Assembly: GCA_037126765.1 (NCBI GenBank)
Contig: JBBCBC010000034.1
Location: forward strand, 18,908,691-18,972,690
Direction of reading: 5' to 3'
DNA length: 64,000 nucleotides
From: Stenogyne calaminthoides
Lineage: Eukaryota; Streptophyta; Magnoliopsida; Lamiales; Lamiaceae
The notes under the pieces are model-generated. The model ran no database searches. It was not told where the DNA came from and was given only the letters and a program-made list of their open reading frames with translations. Below are positions 24,253-35,589 of the stretch, piece after piece. Made by a program: the position numbers and the translations under genes. Positions within the stretch are counted from its first letter, which is position 1, and each line of letters opens with the position of its first letter.

Positions 24253-24813
24253 ACCCCGAGAAGTCGGTCGGAAAAGTCTCCTCATTCCACGTTGATCCCA
24301 AAGCAAAGCAATATCAAGCATCTCGGGAAGAGTCGATTGAGGATGAAACCTTTCTTCAAGAAAACATCTTGGCAGATCAATTAGCCGAGCTTTGGTAGCG
24401 GTCAAGAATGAACCGTTTTCCTCCATCGCCTTCTTGACCCTTTTTCTTCCATCTCGGGGATCGAGGGAAGAAGATCCTTCAGAGCTCATCGAAGAAGATC
24501 CTCCTCGAGTCTTTTGACCTCTCGAGAAGGTTGTTCAAGTGGGAGGTCCCGAATAACACTTCCTCAGATTGGTTACGAAGTTGGCTCTTCTATTTGTAAG
24601 GCCAAGACTTTTTCAAAGAGGAATCGAGGGCTAGAGTTCCTTTGAAAATTTTCCGAGAAATTTTATTCGAACTTAGAGATGTCTCAAGCACCTGTTCCTC
24701 ATTCTCGTCTTGTGCTTTTGAGATAACCTCGAACCAAAACTTGCAATGGCGAACTTGGCGGTTTGGGGGTTGAATCTCCTCGAGAATCACAAAAGCCATC
24801 TTCATCGTCTGAG
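24253..24813 (-). pseudogene. A1 ORF3, middle segment (between N1 and N2)
   Basis: This 561-bp piece of A1 lies between the two nested insertions. Minus-strand fragments match A2 ORF3 in order: ILEEIQPPNRQVRHCKFW (A2 near 61000), LETSLSSNKISRKI (A2 near 61105) and STLPEMLDIALLW (A2 near 61540). It identifies the target gene of both insertions and lets the junctions be read. Function unknown. Confidence 0.75.
24809..24813. repeat. Left target-site duplication of N2
   Basis: CTGAG before N2 pairs with GTGAG at 28034-28038. The single mismatch falls in a CTG/CAG site, the class that is miscalled elsewhere. Confidence 0.6.
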
Positions 24814-26261
24814 TGTTGAGATATTTTAGTTTTGATGAATTATGCCAAAACATTATCAACTTGTGTTATTGAAGCTAATTTATAGATAACAAGTTGAGGG
24901 GGAACGAAAGAACAAGTTGAGGGGGAACTCACAAAATCAGACGTAGATGATCGAGATCAGACGAGGCTGCAGACGAGACTAATCGAGATCAGATGAGTTA
25001 GATGAGTTCCGAGCTAAGCGATGAGCTGTGCAAAATCGGAAGAGAAAGCTAAGCGGTGATCGGAAGAAGATCGGATGATGAAAAATTGATCGGATGATCA
25101 AGAATGAAATGATATGGTGATCGGAAGAGCGCATAAGTTAATCAAAAAGAAACCGGACTTTAAGATCGAAGAGAAGGTTCAGATCGAAGAGGAGCAATCG
25201 ATCGATTTTGCAAAGAAGAAATCGGATACTCGAGTCAAAGTGACTGAAGGTCGATGTTCGATTCAGATAATGAATCCTCGGTCGGCTGATGTCGATATTC
25301 GATCGACAAGGTCCGGCAAAGAGAAGAAGTCTGGCTGAATCAAGTATCCCGAGGCTCGAGATAAACTCGAGGCTCGGGATGAGAAAATGAGACTCAAATA
25401 AACTCAAGACTCAGATAGAATCAAGACTTAAAAGATGTCTCTAAAGACACCGAGACTCAGAGAATCTGAAATGATTCAAGGCGAGGAATCGAGGAATATA
25501 GCCGTTAGAATCACCGACGTGGACTAATGAGAGGAAGACAACCACCAAGTCAAACAGATTACAAGAATAGTATGGATTTGAATGTGATTTCTCCAACGGT
25601 AACATTCAAATCCACACTATAAATACAAGGTCTTTTCGTCATTCTAATGTGTGGATGCGTGGAGATTATAGCACGAGATGCTACAGAGCCAAAGAGAGTT
25701 ATACCCAAAGCATTCCCACCCTAGAACACAAGTCTGTAGATATACAAATATGTTCAAAAGTGTTCTAGAACCCAATCTAAGCAACCCACGATGTATCCTA
25801 AGCTTAGAGAGATTTTCCCAACCTTAGCATTGAGGCTAAACAAATGTAAGGGAAAATCTCAACCTAGTTGGAAACCAAACAAACCTTACCCAAAATCGAT
25901 CGGTTAAGTTTGTAGGTGAGTGTGAACTCGTTAAACATCTAGCAATCCCGAAAGGGAGGGTAGGCAAAGTGAGGGTGATAAGTCCCGAGGCGAACCCGAG
26001 AGAGGGTGATAAGTCCATTGGAAGGAATTTCCTAGGAGGAGCAGGGAGAGTGGATGTAGGAGCTTGAGTCTCCGAACCACTATACTTTGTTGTGTTCTTT
26101 ATTGCTTTATGTTCTTATATTGTCATATGCATTCGATTATAAGCAAAACACAACACATGAGCTTAAAACGCAAAAATCTGTAATCACCATTCCTTCACCC
26201 CTGTTTTTATATGCATTTCATGTTTATTCCGCATTTCATGGGTTTTCCACCGGACCTATCA
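24814..26261 (+). repeat. N2 5' LTR
   Basis: This 1448-bp LTR is about 190 bp shorter than its partner. Most of the length difference is in 24990-25330 versus 26560-27090, a GATCG-rich stretch. The 3' halves are almost identical. It contains a hairpin and TATA box (25567-25625). Confidence 0.9.
25567..25625 (+). promoter_or_regulatory. Hairpin overlapping the TATA box, N2 5' LTR
   Basis: A 19-nt arm ATAGTATGGATTTGAATGT (25567-25585) pairs with 25602-25620 at 18 of 19 positions across a 16-nt loop. The right arm runs into TATAAATA (25618-25625). The same arrangement is at 27336-27395. Confidence 0.65.
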
Positions 26262-26395
26262 ATTGGTATCAGAGCAGGAGTTCAAAAGATCACATTTAAA
26301 GTGATCACCTGAACTGATCTTTTTAAAAGAAAACCCGTTTCTTTAAATATGCATATATTCTAATGTTTTGGCTTCATTATCAAAAAGGGGGAAAT
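26262..26395 (+). other. N2 minimal interior (PBS to PPT)
   Basis: It contains TGGTATCAGAGC (26264-26275), complementary to the 3' end of plant initiator tRNA-Met, and the tract AAAAAGGGGGAAA (26382-26394). Both are perfect, and the roughly 105 bp between them has no coding potential. Only the priming sites for each DNA strand have been kept. Confidence 0.88.
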
Positions 26396-28033
26396 TGTTG
26401 GGATATTTTAGTTTTGATGAATTATGCTAAAACATTACCAACTTGTGTTATTGAAGCTAATTTACAGATAACAAGTTGAGGGGGAACGAAAGAACAAGTT
26501 GAGGGGGAACTCACGAAATCAGACGTAGATGATCGAGATCAGACGAGGCTGCAGACGAGACTGATCGAGATCAGATGAGTTAGATGAGTTCGAGCTAACC
26601 GATGAAATGGCAAAATCGGAAGAGAAGAAAAGCTAAGCCGGTGATCGTAAGATCGGATGACCGGAAATGAACTGATCGGATGATCGGAAGAAACGTCGAG
26701 CCGATATGGTGATCGGAAAGCGGACAATCGTGATCGAAGAAACCGACCCGTAAGATCATAAGAGAAGGTTGCAGATCGAAGAGGAGCGGATGAGATCGAT
26801 CGAGATCGACGTGATCGAGATCAGATATGAAGATGAGCGGATGATCAAGATCGACGTGATTGAGATCGGGATGTGCTAAACCGATATGCTAAACCTAATA
26901 TAATCGACCGATGCTATCCGAGATGTTGATCCGAAGATGTGTTGATCTCGGAGGTCGTTTTGATCATATCGGGCAAAGAAGAAATCGATAGCTCGAGTCA
27001 AAGTGACTCGAAGGCAAGGATGTCTGACCAGAGAATCGAACTCGATCCACTGAGAGTGTCAAGATGCCCGATCGTATAAGGTCCGCCAAGAGAAGTTCTT
27101 GTTGAATCAAGTATCCCGAGGCTCAAATAAAACTCGAGGCTCGGATGAGAAATCTGAGACTCAAATAAACTCAAGACTCAGATAGAATCAAGACTCAAAA
27201 GATGTCTCAAGACACCGAGACTTCAGAGAATCCTTTAATGATTCCAAGGCGAGGAATCGAGGAATATAGCCATAGAATCACCGACGTGGACCAATGAGAG
27301 GAAGACAACCACCAAGAAGTCAACAGATTACAAGAATAGTATGGATTTGAATGTGATTCTCTCCAACGGTAACATTCAAATCCACACTATAAATACAAGG
27401 TCTTTCGTCATTCTAATGTGTGGATGCGCGTGGAGATTATAGCACGAGATGCTACAGAGCCAAATAGAGTTATACCCAAAGCATTCCCACCCTAGAACAC
27501 AAGTCTGTAGATATACAAATATGTTCAAAAGTGTTCTAGAACCCAATCTAAGCAACCCACGATGTATCCTAAGCTTAGAGAGATTTTTCCAACCTTAGCA
27601 TTGAGGCTAAACAAATGTAAGGGAAAATCTCAACCTAGTTGGAAACCAAACAAACCTTACCCAAATCAGTCGGTTAAGTTTGTAGGTGAGTGTGAACTCG
27701 TTAAACATCTAGCAATCCCGAAAGGGAGGGTAGGCAATCCCGAGTGAGGGTGATAAGTCCCGAGGGGAACCCGAGAGGGTGATAAGTCCAGTTGGAAGGA
27801 ATTTCCCTAGGAACAGGGAGAGTGGATGTAGGAGCTTGAGTCTCCGAACCACTATACTTTGTTGTGTTCTTTATTGCTTTATGTGCTTATATTGTCATAT
27901 GCATTCGATTATAAGCAAAACACAACACATGAGCTTAAAACGCAAAAATCTGTAATCACCATTCCTTCACCCCTGTTTTTATATGCATTTCATGTTTATT
28001 ACGAATTTCATGGGTTTTCCACCGGACCTATCA
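26396..28033 (+). repeat. N2 3' LTR
   Basis: This 1638-bp partner of 24814-26261 carries the same hairpin and TATA box (27336-27395) and ends CCGGACCTATCA. Confidence 0.9.
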
Positions 28034-28993
28034 GTGAGAACCACCAATCTTCTGCGTTTTAGGGCAAGGTTCTTCTGCTTCATTATTCTTGCACCCTGCT
28101 CCATCTTTGCCTCCAACAAAACCTTCCCCCTGGTTTGTTGAGTCTCTTTTTTAGCCGCAACTGGTGATTCTATCTTCTTTTCTCTCTTCCCCCTGATGGC
28201 CTGCTTCTTTGCAGCAATGGGCTTAAAGAGAATTTTGGACTTAGGGAATGGGGTCGAATTGGCGAAGATATCCTCCTCCTCTCTGCACATCTCCAAAATA
28301 TAAGCAATTTTGGTGGCATGGTGGATCTTGCCTTTTATTGAGATCGCCCCGTCAACCTTCTTCAAAACTTTGGTCTTCTCACTCACCGTCTGAATAAAAA
28401 ATTTCAGCCAGTTGAAGTCGGTGGTGGGTGAGGCCTCTATCGCCGCCATCAATCTGAGCTTCGGGGTACTGATCTGCTCAAAACTCCCAGCAAGACTCAT
28501 GATGCTCTTGCTCACAATATCCATCAATACACGATATTGTGGCGTTAAGTGCTTCTTATGCAATGTCGCCTCAAACTTAACAGGATTCTCAGCAATCCTA
28601 TCTAAGTACTCCTGCTCTCTACCCGACATATACATCGTAGGATCCTCTCCTCTATCACAGAGCTCAAAAACATCATTCAGATTTTTCGGAACTATATACA
28701 GATCCCTCTCAAAATCGATGTATTTGGACGACTGCTCTAAATGTGATACAGTTAACTTAGAATGCATACAACCCTCTTCATCTATCTTCAAGTTATAGAT
28801 GAATTCGATTATCTCTTTCGCAAACTCCCGGTCCGGGTGGGTTTTGCGACTAGTTCAAATGTGAGTTTAGCGATCGAATCATACGCCGAGCCTCCTCTTC
28901 TGGCTTTGAGTTGGTTGTGCTTTCGAGTGAGACAACGAACTCGTACCACGGCTTGTTGGTTTCGGCTACTCTCTTGAACAAGGTTGGGGCCAT
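28034..28993 (-). pseudogene. A1 ORF3, N-terminal segment
   Basis: The minus-strand ATG at 28993 opens MAPTLFKRVAETNKPWYEFV, the same start as A2 at 60048. After one frame change near 28840 (a CCGG-rich spot), a long open stretch runs to the N2 junction. It includes EFAKEIIEFIYNLKIDEEG, TPKLRLMAAIEASPTTDFNW, FFIQTVSEKTKVLKKVDGAI and GKIHHATKIAYILEMCREEE, then a Lys-rich segment. The layout vaguely recalls the 'putative plant transposon protein' family found in plant retroelements, at low confidence. No signal peptide or membrane segment is visible, which argues against a classical envelope. It is the best-preserved copy of this domain. Confidence 0.65.
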
Positions 28994-29116
28994 TCTAGAG
29001 ATTGATTGAAGAAATGAAGCTTTAGGGTTTGGAGATTTATGGGCAAAGGGAATTTTTCGCAGAGGATTTGGGAACGAAGGGTTTGATAAAATTTTGGCTT
29101 GAATGACTTATTGGGG

Positions 29117-29124
29117 TTTATATA
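29117..29124 (-). promoter_or_regulatory. Internal TATA box upstream of A1 ORF3
   Basis: Minus-strand TATATAAA in GCTATATAAACCCC lies 124 nt upstream of the ORF3 ATG (28993). The counterpart in A2 (59917-59924) has the same 124-nt spacing. It would allow ORF3 to be transcribed separately from the genomic RNA. Confidence 0.55.
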
Positions 29125-29597
29125 GCTTCGAGATCGTGGGGAATCGTGTTGGTTAGGTGAAAAACAACGGTTGAGATTAATCTCCATTAATCGGGTATCT
29201 GAACCGACGATCTCCTAAAAAGTAAGCCGCCAAAAACATCCTCATTGGTCATTAATGTAACAGAGCATTAAATGATTTATTGACCTTCTTCGAATTTAAA
29301 ACGATCCTAAAAAAAAACATTCCTCGTGTTTTGTATTTATTGCAAATGATTCTCGAGTTTTACTTAAGCAATAAATGAGTCGCATGAGTCATTACTTCTT
29401 CAGACTAATTTCCCTCTATCAGTCTTTCTCGAAAGTAATCGACCTTGATAAAATGTCAAGATAATATCGAAAATCTTGAATGGGTTCAAGATGCTAATCG
29501 AAATCTTCGACCTTCAAGAACTGAGTTTTCGAGACTCGATTCAAAGATTTCCATTTTATCGAAGCTTCTCAAGAGAATTTCGAGAAAACCTTCATGA
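29125..29597 (-). other. A1 pol-ORF3 spacer (candidate internal promoter region)
   Basis: Roughly 470 bp between the pol stop and the TATA box lack coding sequence. The minus strand includes ATTAATGACCAATGAGG, which contains a CCAAT-type motif and is also present in A2 near 59790. The conserved non-coding stretch is consistent with a promoter. Confidence 0.4.
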
Positions 29598-32500
29598 TCC
29601 GAAAACCTTCGATTTTTTAGATTTTATTGTATACACTGGTTCTAACATCCCTAATTCAACTGAAAGTTCTTGAAATCTTGATTCCGCCAAAGGTTTAGTC
29701 AAGATATCGACTCTCTCCGCTTATCAAGATGAATTTTCTCCATCCTTATGTCCTTCTTCTTTCTCGACATGATCTACGATGAAGTGATGTCCGATATCCA
29801 CATGCTTGCATCGGTGTGCAATACCGGATTTTGTGAAATAGCAATGGCACTATTATTGTCACAAAATATTGGTACTTCATTGGCTACAACTTTATAATCC
29901 CTTAATTGTTGTTATCGAGATAAAAAAGAATCGAGCACAAAGAAACTTCCTCGCAAAATATGTATTCAACGACGATGAGTACTTTGTTGCTATCGAGGTC
30001 CTGCTTTCTTCGAAAACCAAGATATCTTGCTTCCTAGAAATTGACATGTTCCCGAAGTGGACTTCTTCGGTCTCGCAACCTCCATAATCAAAGCATCTAA
30101 GTAACCAGTTAATTCAAGGTTATCATCACCGGTACCATAATCCTCTATTCATCGTGCCTTTAAGATACTTCAAGATCTTTTTGGCAAACTTCCATGTGAC
30201 TAAATTTAGGATTAGCTTGGTATCTTGCACATATCCCAACAAAGAAATGTTATATCCGCCTACTTGTCAGAAGATAGAGCAATGATCTAATGATTCCTCT
30301 ATAATCAAAAGATGACTCATCGATTTTCCTTCGTAATCAAGATCCATCTTGTAGTTAGTATTCATAGGAATCCTAATCGATTGCAAGTCAGTACACCATA
30401 TTTGGCAATCGGATCTCCGGTGTACTTTGCACGGTTGATGAATATTCCTTCCTTTGATTGTTTCACTTGAAGACCTAGAAAGAAATTCATCTCTCCCATC
30501 ATTGACATCTCAAACTTGCCTTTCATCGGTGTTGAAAACTTTTTCACACGGTGATGGTTTGGAGATCCAAAAATGATGTCATCAACATATATTCGAACTA
30601 GCAAGATATCTTCCCCATCCTCTATCCCGAACAGAGTTCTATCATCAAATCCCTTTGACAAAACCATGGTCAATTGAGAAACCGAGAAAGAGTATCATAC
30701 CATGCTCTGGGTCTTTGCTTGAGACCATACAAAGCTTTTTGAACTGTGAACTTGGTCATTCTGTTTTTAAACCGTGAGGTTGTTCCACATAAACCTCTTC
30801 TTTAAGCACACCGTTCGTAAAATGCACTTTTCACATCCATTTGATAGATCGTGAACTTCATGTGGGCAAAGATATGCAAGAAACAATCTGATGGCTTCTA
30901 GTCTTGCAACAGGTGCAAAGGTTTCATCATAATCCAAGCCTTCTTCTTGGGAATAACCTTGTGCAACTAGCCTTGCCTTGTTTCTCACAATGTTGTTGTT
31001 TTCATCTCTTTTATTCTTGAAAACCCACTTGGTTCCAATGACATTGTGCCTTTTCCGGTCTATCTACCGGCTCCCATACTTCATTCCTTGAGAATTGATT
31101 CAAATTTCATCTTGCATAAAGAAGAATCCAATGAGAATCTTGTAGAGCTTCACCAATCTCAAGAGGTTCTTTCTCCGATAGGAAGCAGCAGAATAGTGCA
31201 CTCTCACCATGGAACCTTCTTGTTTTGACACCTTCAGTTAGATCACCCACAATCTGACTTGCGGATGACTATCTAACCATTTCCTTCTTGATGTTCCCCC
31301 TTCAGTAATATCCTCAACATTTGAAATGTTAGGTTCGGTTCAAAAACTCGTGGAACAACAGAAAAGGAAAGGAATCATCATCCTCGGGGAAATTTATTGA
31401 GAACATTGTCGAGACATTTGTTCCCCTTTGGTTGATAGATTCGAGAATTTGCCTCATTTGTGACCACATCTTCATTGGCATCACATACCGAGTCCGAATC
31501 GGTGTCTCTGCTCAGATTGGTCACCTTTAGAGTGTTGGCTTTCCCGAGTCTCACCATCCCGATTTCCATCCCGAACTTCTTTATCTCGAGTCCGAATCAC
31601 TCCAATCATAGGATGTGACCGACTTCTTCTTCAAAAATGGATGATTTATCTTTTCGTTTTAGGGCTTAATCTGGTGATCCTCTTTAGTCGGTTTATTCAA
31701 GATCATGTTTCTGTTTCTTTCGAACACAAGTAGATTCATAAAAAACAACATGAGGTGTTTCCTCCACAATAAGAGTCCTACAGGTTGTAAACTCTATTGA
31801 CTTTAATATCCTAAGAATATTCCTTCATCGCCTTTTACTATCAAATGTTTTCAATCGATCTTTACCATTATTGTGTATGAAACACTTGCAACCAAACACA
31901 CGAAAAAAAAGAAACAAGAGGCTTCCTTTCATTCCAAAGCTCATAGGGTGTTTTGCCTTGACTTTTAGTCAAGATGGATCCGTTTCCGAGAGTAGCATGC
32001 GGTGTTGATGACTTCAGCCCCAAAATCTTTTAGGAATATCAACCTTCAAAGAATCATTTGTCCTTGCGAACTTCTTTTCGAGTCCTGTTCCTCTTCTTTC
32101 AAAGAACACCATTTTGTCGGGTCCTTGCGGTGATGTTTCATGTGAAATTCCATTCTCTCGCACAATAATCGATATGATATGATTTATAAACTCGGTTCCT
32201 TTGTCGGATCCGATTTTGACCACACTCGATTTTTCTCATTCTTGAGCCTTTAAAAATGGTTTGCAAACTTTATTCGAGTCTCTTTTTCTTGAGTAAGAAT
32301 ATGACCCAAGTATATCTTGAGTAGTCATCAACTACTACCAATGTATTTCCGCCATTAGTGCCACACGGTGTTATAGGACCAAAAGATCTATTTGCAAAGA
32401 ATCAAGTATTTTTCAAGAGAAACCTCAATTTTGCTTGTAAATGATGCTCTTATCTCTGCTTTTCCTTTTTCGCACGATCACAAATATGTTCCTTCTTGAA

Positions 32501-33300
32501 CACTTCATTAGGGCAACCCTCTCACAAGAGCTAATCTTGCAAGCTTGTTCAGGGGTTTTGTAATTTAGGTGATTCATTCTTTTATGCCATAACCAACGGG
32601 TATCTGTGGAACTTTTAGCAACTAAACATGTATCTTTAGGAGTTGAACTCCAATAAAGCCAAGATACACATTCCCTTTTCTTGTACCATCAAGAATACTT
32701 TTCGTGATGTATCATCTTTCACAAAACATAAGTTCTTAGAGAACTCAACATTGAAACCCTTATCACAAATGGCTAATTGAAAGCAAGTTATGCTTCAATC
32801 CAGATACATATGAAACACCATGGATATGAACTGAGTCGATTTCCAAATTTCCATATCCTTCAGTCTGTCCCTTGGAGTTATCTCCAAACGTGATCTGTGG
32901 GCCTCTTTGTTCAACATAGTCACTGAGTATCTTCTTGTATCCTGTCATATGTCTTGAACATCCACCGTCAAGATACCATATATCGAGCTTTTTTTCATCT
33001 CTGCTCGCCATCCATGTGATCGTTAGTGGGAATGCCCTTGTTTTCTCCCCGAAAAAGCAGATCAATTCTTAGGGTACCAGTTTGTGTAGGGTCCTACAAG
33101 GTTAGATGTACCTTTCGGAATCCAAATCTGCCTGACAACTCTAATCACTTTAGAGTGACTAATTTGTCTTCCATAAACATCAACATATACATCCACTACT
33201 CTGGGTGCCTTAGCAGTTTTCTGTATATGTGTGCTAGATTTAGCATGAACATGTGCCTTTGAATTCTTCTTTGGTTCAGCCTTCTGCTTGGATGCTTAGG
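29598..33300 (-). pseudogene. A1 pol: protease, integrase, reverse transcriptase, RNase H
   Basis: Minus-strand motifs appear in Ty1/copia order. The protease region contains WYLDGGCSRHMTG (about 32960), where the catalytic S of DSG reads G (a lost CAG). GVSYVSGLKHNLLSISHL is at about 32770. Integrase contains IGSDKGTEFINH and ISHETSPQGP (32223-32014). RT contains NKARLVAQGYSQEEGLDYDE and ARLEAIRLFLAY (30988-30870), then RIYVDDIIFGSPNHH with an intact catalytic YVDD and SMMGEMNFFLGLQVKQ (30673-30400). RNase H contains PIFCDNN (about 29870) and ends near 29598. Multiple frame breaks occur. The start of pol is approximate. Confidence 0.85.
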
Positions 33301-33826
33301 CTTTTGTCTTAACCGGTCTAAATCTTTGATGACTTCGGTTTGTGTAACCTTTACCCTTAGGCAAGTGGGGTTCAGGTTGCTGTCTTGAAACTGGTCTTTT
33401 CATTGTCAGACCGAGGACTTGGTCTCTTCGGGATTTGAGAATAACTGAAAGTGTTTCTCATCCGAGGATTCCTCTCGATGGTTCAATGTGGAGCCTTCCA
33501 GTTTGCATTCTTAGCCCGAGGCTTTGAAGTACTTGCTGAAACTTTCCATTGATCGCCAGTTTTCTAGCCTTCACCGAGGTTTGGGCTTTTTAACCCGATC
33601 ATTCGGGGATTTTTCTTCGAGACCATAGGTCCTTTTCCTTGTCTACAACCTTGGGCATTACTTGAGTTTGAAGTGTAGGTGCCATGGTTTTACAAAGATA
33701 GTCTTCTTGCTACTAGATGCAAAGATTCGGGATGACCTTGTGTGGTTCCCCTCGAATGTATCCCAATCCAGATTTTATAGTCACAGATCTCTGGTAACTC
33801 GAATTTCATCTATTACATTAGATGCA

Positions 33827-35456
33827 TTATTCAATAGAGTTAACTTTTTTACGTGCACTATCCTCACAGTTCTGTAGAGTTTTATGCTTCTCAGAGAGGT
33901 CATTGAACTCAGTTATGATTAGCTGAATCTCTTCAGTGGATTTCTCTAGCTTCTCAGTTAGGGACATTATCAACTTCTCTTTCTCTGAGAGTTGTACTTT
34001 TAGAACATCCATTCATCAAGAGCTCCCATTAATTGAGAAGTGATTTCAATATTGCTAGAGTCTTTCCATTTTAGATTTTCAACTTTTCGGTTCTTATTCT
34101 CGCTCTTGAGTTCTATTTAGCAGTCCTTGCAAAACAGCATAGTCCTTCATCAGATTCTCAAAAGAATTCATCAGGTCAAAATGACTGTTTTCAGTGGAAC
34201 TTGAAAACTCTTGTTCTAGTGTAGGAGCAACAATAGAGAAAGAAGAGTTTACCTCCTCAATGGCCATCAGACAGATGTCATCACTTTCACTGTCTGAGAA
34301 TATCTCATCTGAAGAGCTAGATCCCTCCTCAGAATGTTCTTCTTCTGCAACCATGGCCTTTTTGCTAGAGAATTTCTGGTCCTTTTAGCTTGCCTTTTCT
34401 TCTCCTTAAAGACTCAACCGGACAATCATCTTTGGAAGTGACCTTTCTTCTCGCAATTATAGCATCTGTTGGTATCATCATCCTGATCATTTTCTTCCTT
34501 GGACTTGGAGTCCTTCTTTCTGGATGAAGATCCTTCAGTTTTCAGGTTCTTCTTCTTCTCAGTTGATCTGTCCTCGGGTTTCTTCTCGGTTTTGTGGTTC
34601 TGAATAGCTTTTTTGTATTTTCCAAATCTACTATTAAGTCTGTCAAACCTCCTTGCCATCAGTGCTAGCTTTTCCTCAAGCTCATCCTGATGTTTGGCAT
34701 GGAGGTTCTCAGACTCTCTAGTCTTACAGGTTTTATCTTTGGCTTTTAAAGCCACATTTTTACTCGATGAAGAATCATCTTTGCTGTCAGCCTTTTTGGA
34801 TTTCTTATCAATTACAAATTCATAGGCCTTCAGCTCAGAGAAGACTTGTTGGTATGGCATTGAATTAATGTTCTTGGTGTTTTCAATCACCACTGCATGA
34901 ATATCCCATTTCTTAGAAAGACCTCTAAGAATTTTCAATGCAACTTCTCTCTGTGGATATTTCTTTCCAAGTGCAATTAGATCATTCATGATGCTAGTGA
35001 ACCTGACTTCCAATTTGTTTATTGATTCACCATCATCCATTTCAAAACTATCAAACTTTCCAATTGCCACTGAAAGTTTGTTTTCTTTTATATGATCTGT
35101 GCCTTGGCACATTACAGCTAGTGTATCCCAAATCTCTTTAGCAGTATTACAATGAGAGATCATTCCCATCACACCATCATCAATTGTACTGTATAGTGTG
35201 TCTTTTGCAATATAGTCTAGATTGACCAACTTTCTCTCCTCAGGAGTCAGTTGGTCATCAGACTTAGGAAATTCTGCTCTAGGATCAATTCTCTCATCTT
35301 CTGTTCCTCTGGGATTCACCATACAGTAAATTGGAATGGTCCTTGAGAGACCACTCTCCACATACACTCATGTTTGGAATACAGATGAGCCTGCATTCTC
35401 AGTCTCCAAAGATCATAGTTCTCCACTGAGAACATGAGAAGTTTTTTAGAAGACAT
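33827..35456 (-). pseudogene. A1 gag with zinc knuckle, acidic region and coiled-coil tail
   Basis: The minus-strand ATG at 35456 is the first after the PBS, and the N-terminus matches A2 (FSVENYDLW). One frame change near 35320 is followed by a long open core with ALKILRGLSKKWDIHAVVIE and FSELKAYEFVIDKKSKK. Then come a Lys/Ser-rich segment and a CCHC knuckle CYNCEKKGHF, which goes out of frame at its last ligand (34430). Beyond it are an acidic stretch (SSSSDEIFSDSESDD, 34354-34094) and a coiled coil (LSEKEKLIMSLTEKLEKSTE, 34012-33827). A coiled-coil Gag tail is characteristic of Sireviruses, where it is reported to bind LC8-type dynein light chains. Confidence 0.85.
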
Positions 35457-35575
35457 TTTATCTGATCTTTTGAAAAGAAAAAATTTCAGCAAATAAGATC
35501 AGTTCAGATAAACCACAAGTATTTTTTGAAAATAAAACTTTAGGTCAATACAGCAGGTGGTCAAGTTGAACCACT

Positions 35576-35587
35576 GCTCTGATACCA
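35576..35587 (-). promoter_or_regulatory. A1 primer-binding site
   Basis: Minus-strand TGGTATCAGAGC starts two bases inside the 5' LTR and is complementary to plant initiator tRNA-Met. Its position fixes the element's orientation. Confidence 0.9.
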
Positions 35588-35589
35588 CT

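Larger units (their letters stand above)
24814..28033 (+). mobile_element. N2: LTR element with a 134-bp interior
   Basis: Two LTRs (24814-26261 and 26396-28033; TGTTG...CTATCA) enclose only 134 bp, which consist of a canonical PBS, about 105 bp of AT-rich sequence and a PPT. No coding sequence remains, so it depends on proteins from elsewhere. A near-perfect 5-bp duplication brackets the whole unit inside A1 ORF3. It either moved as a minimal non-autonomous element or lost its interior after insertion. Its LTRs are far longer than those of known TRIMs. Confidence 0.88.
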
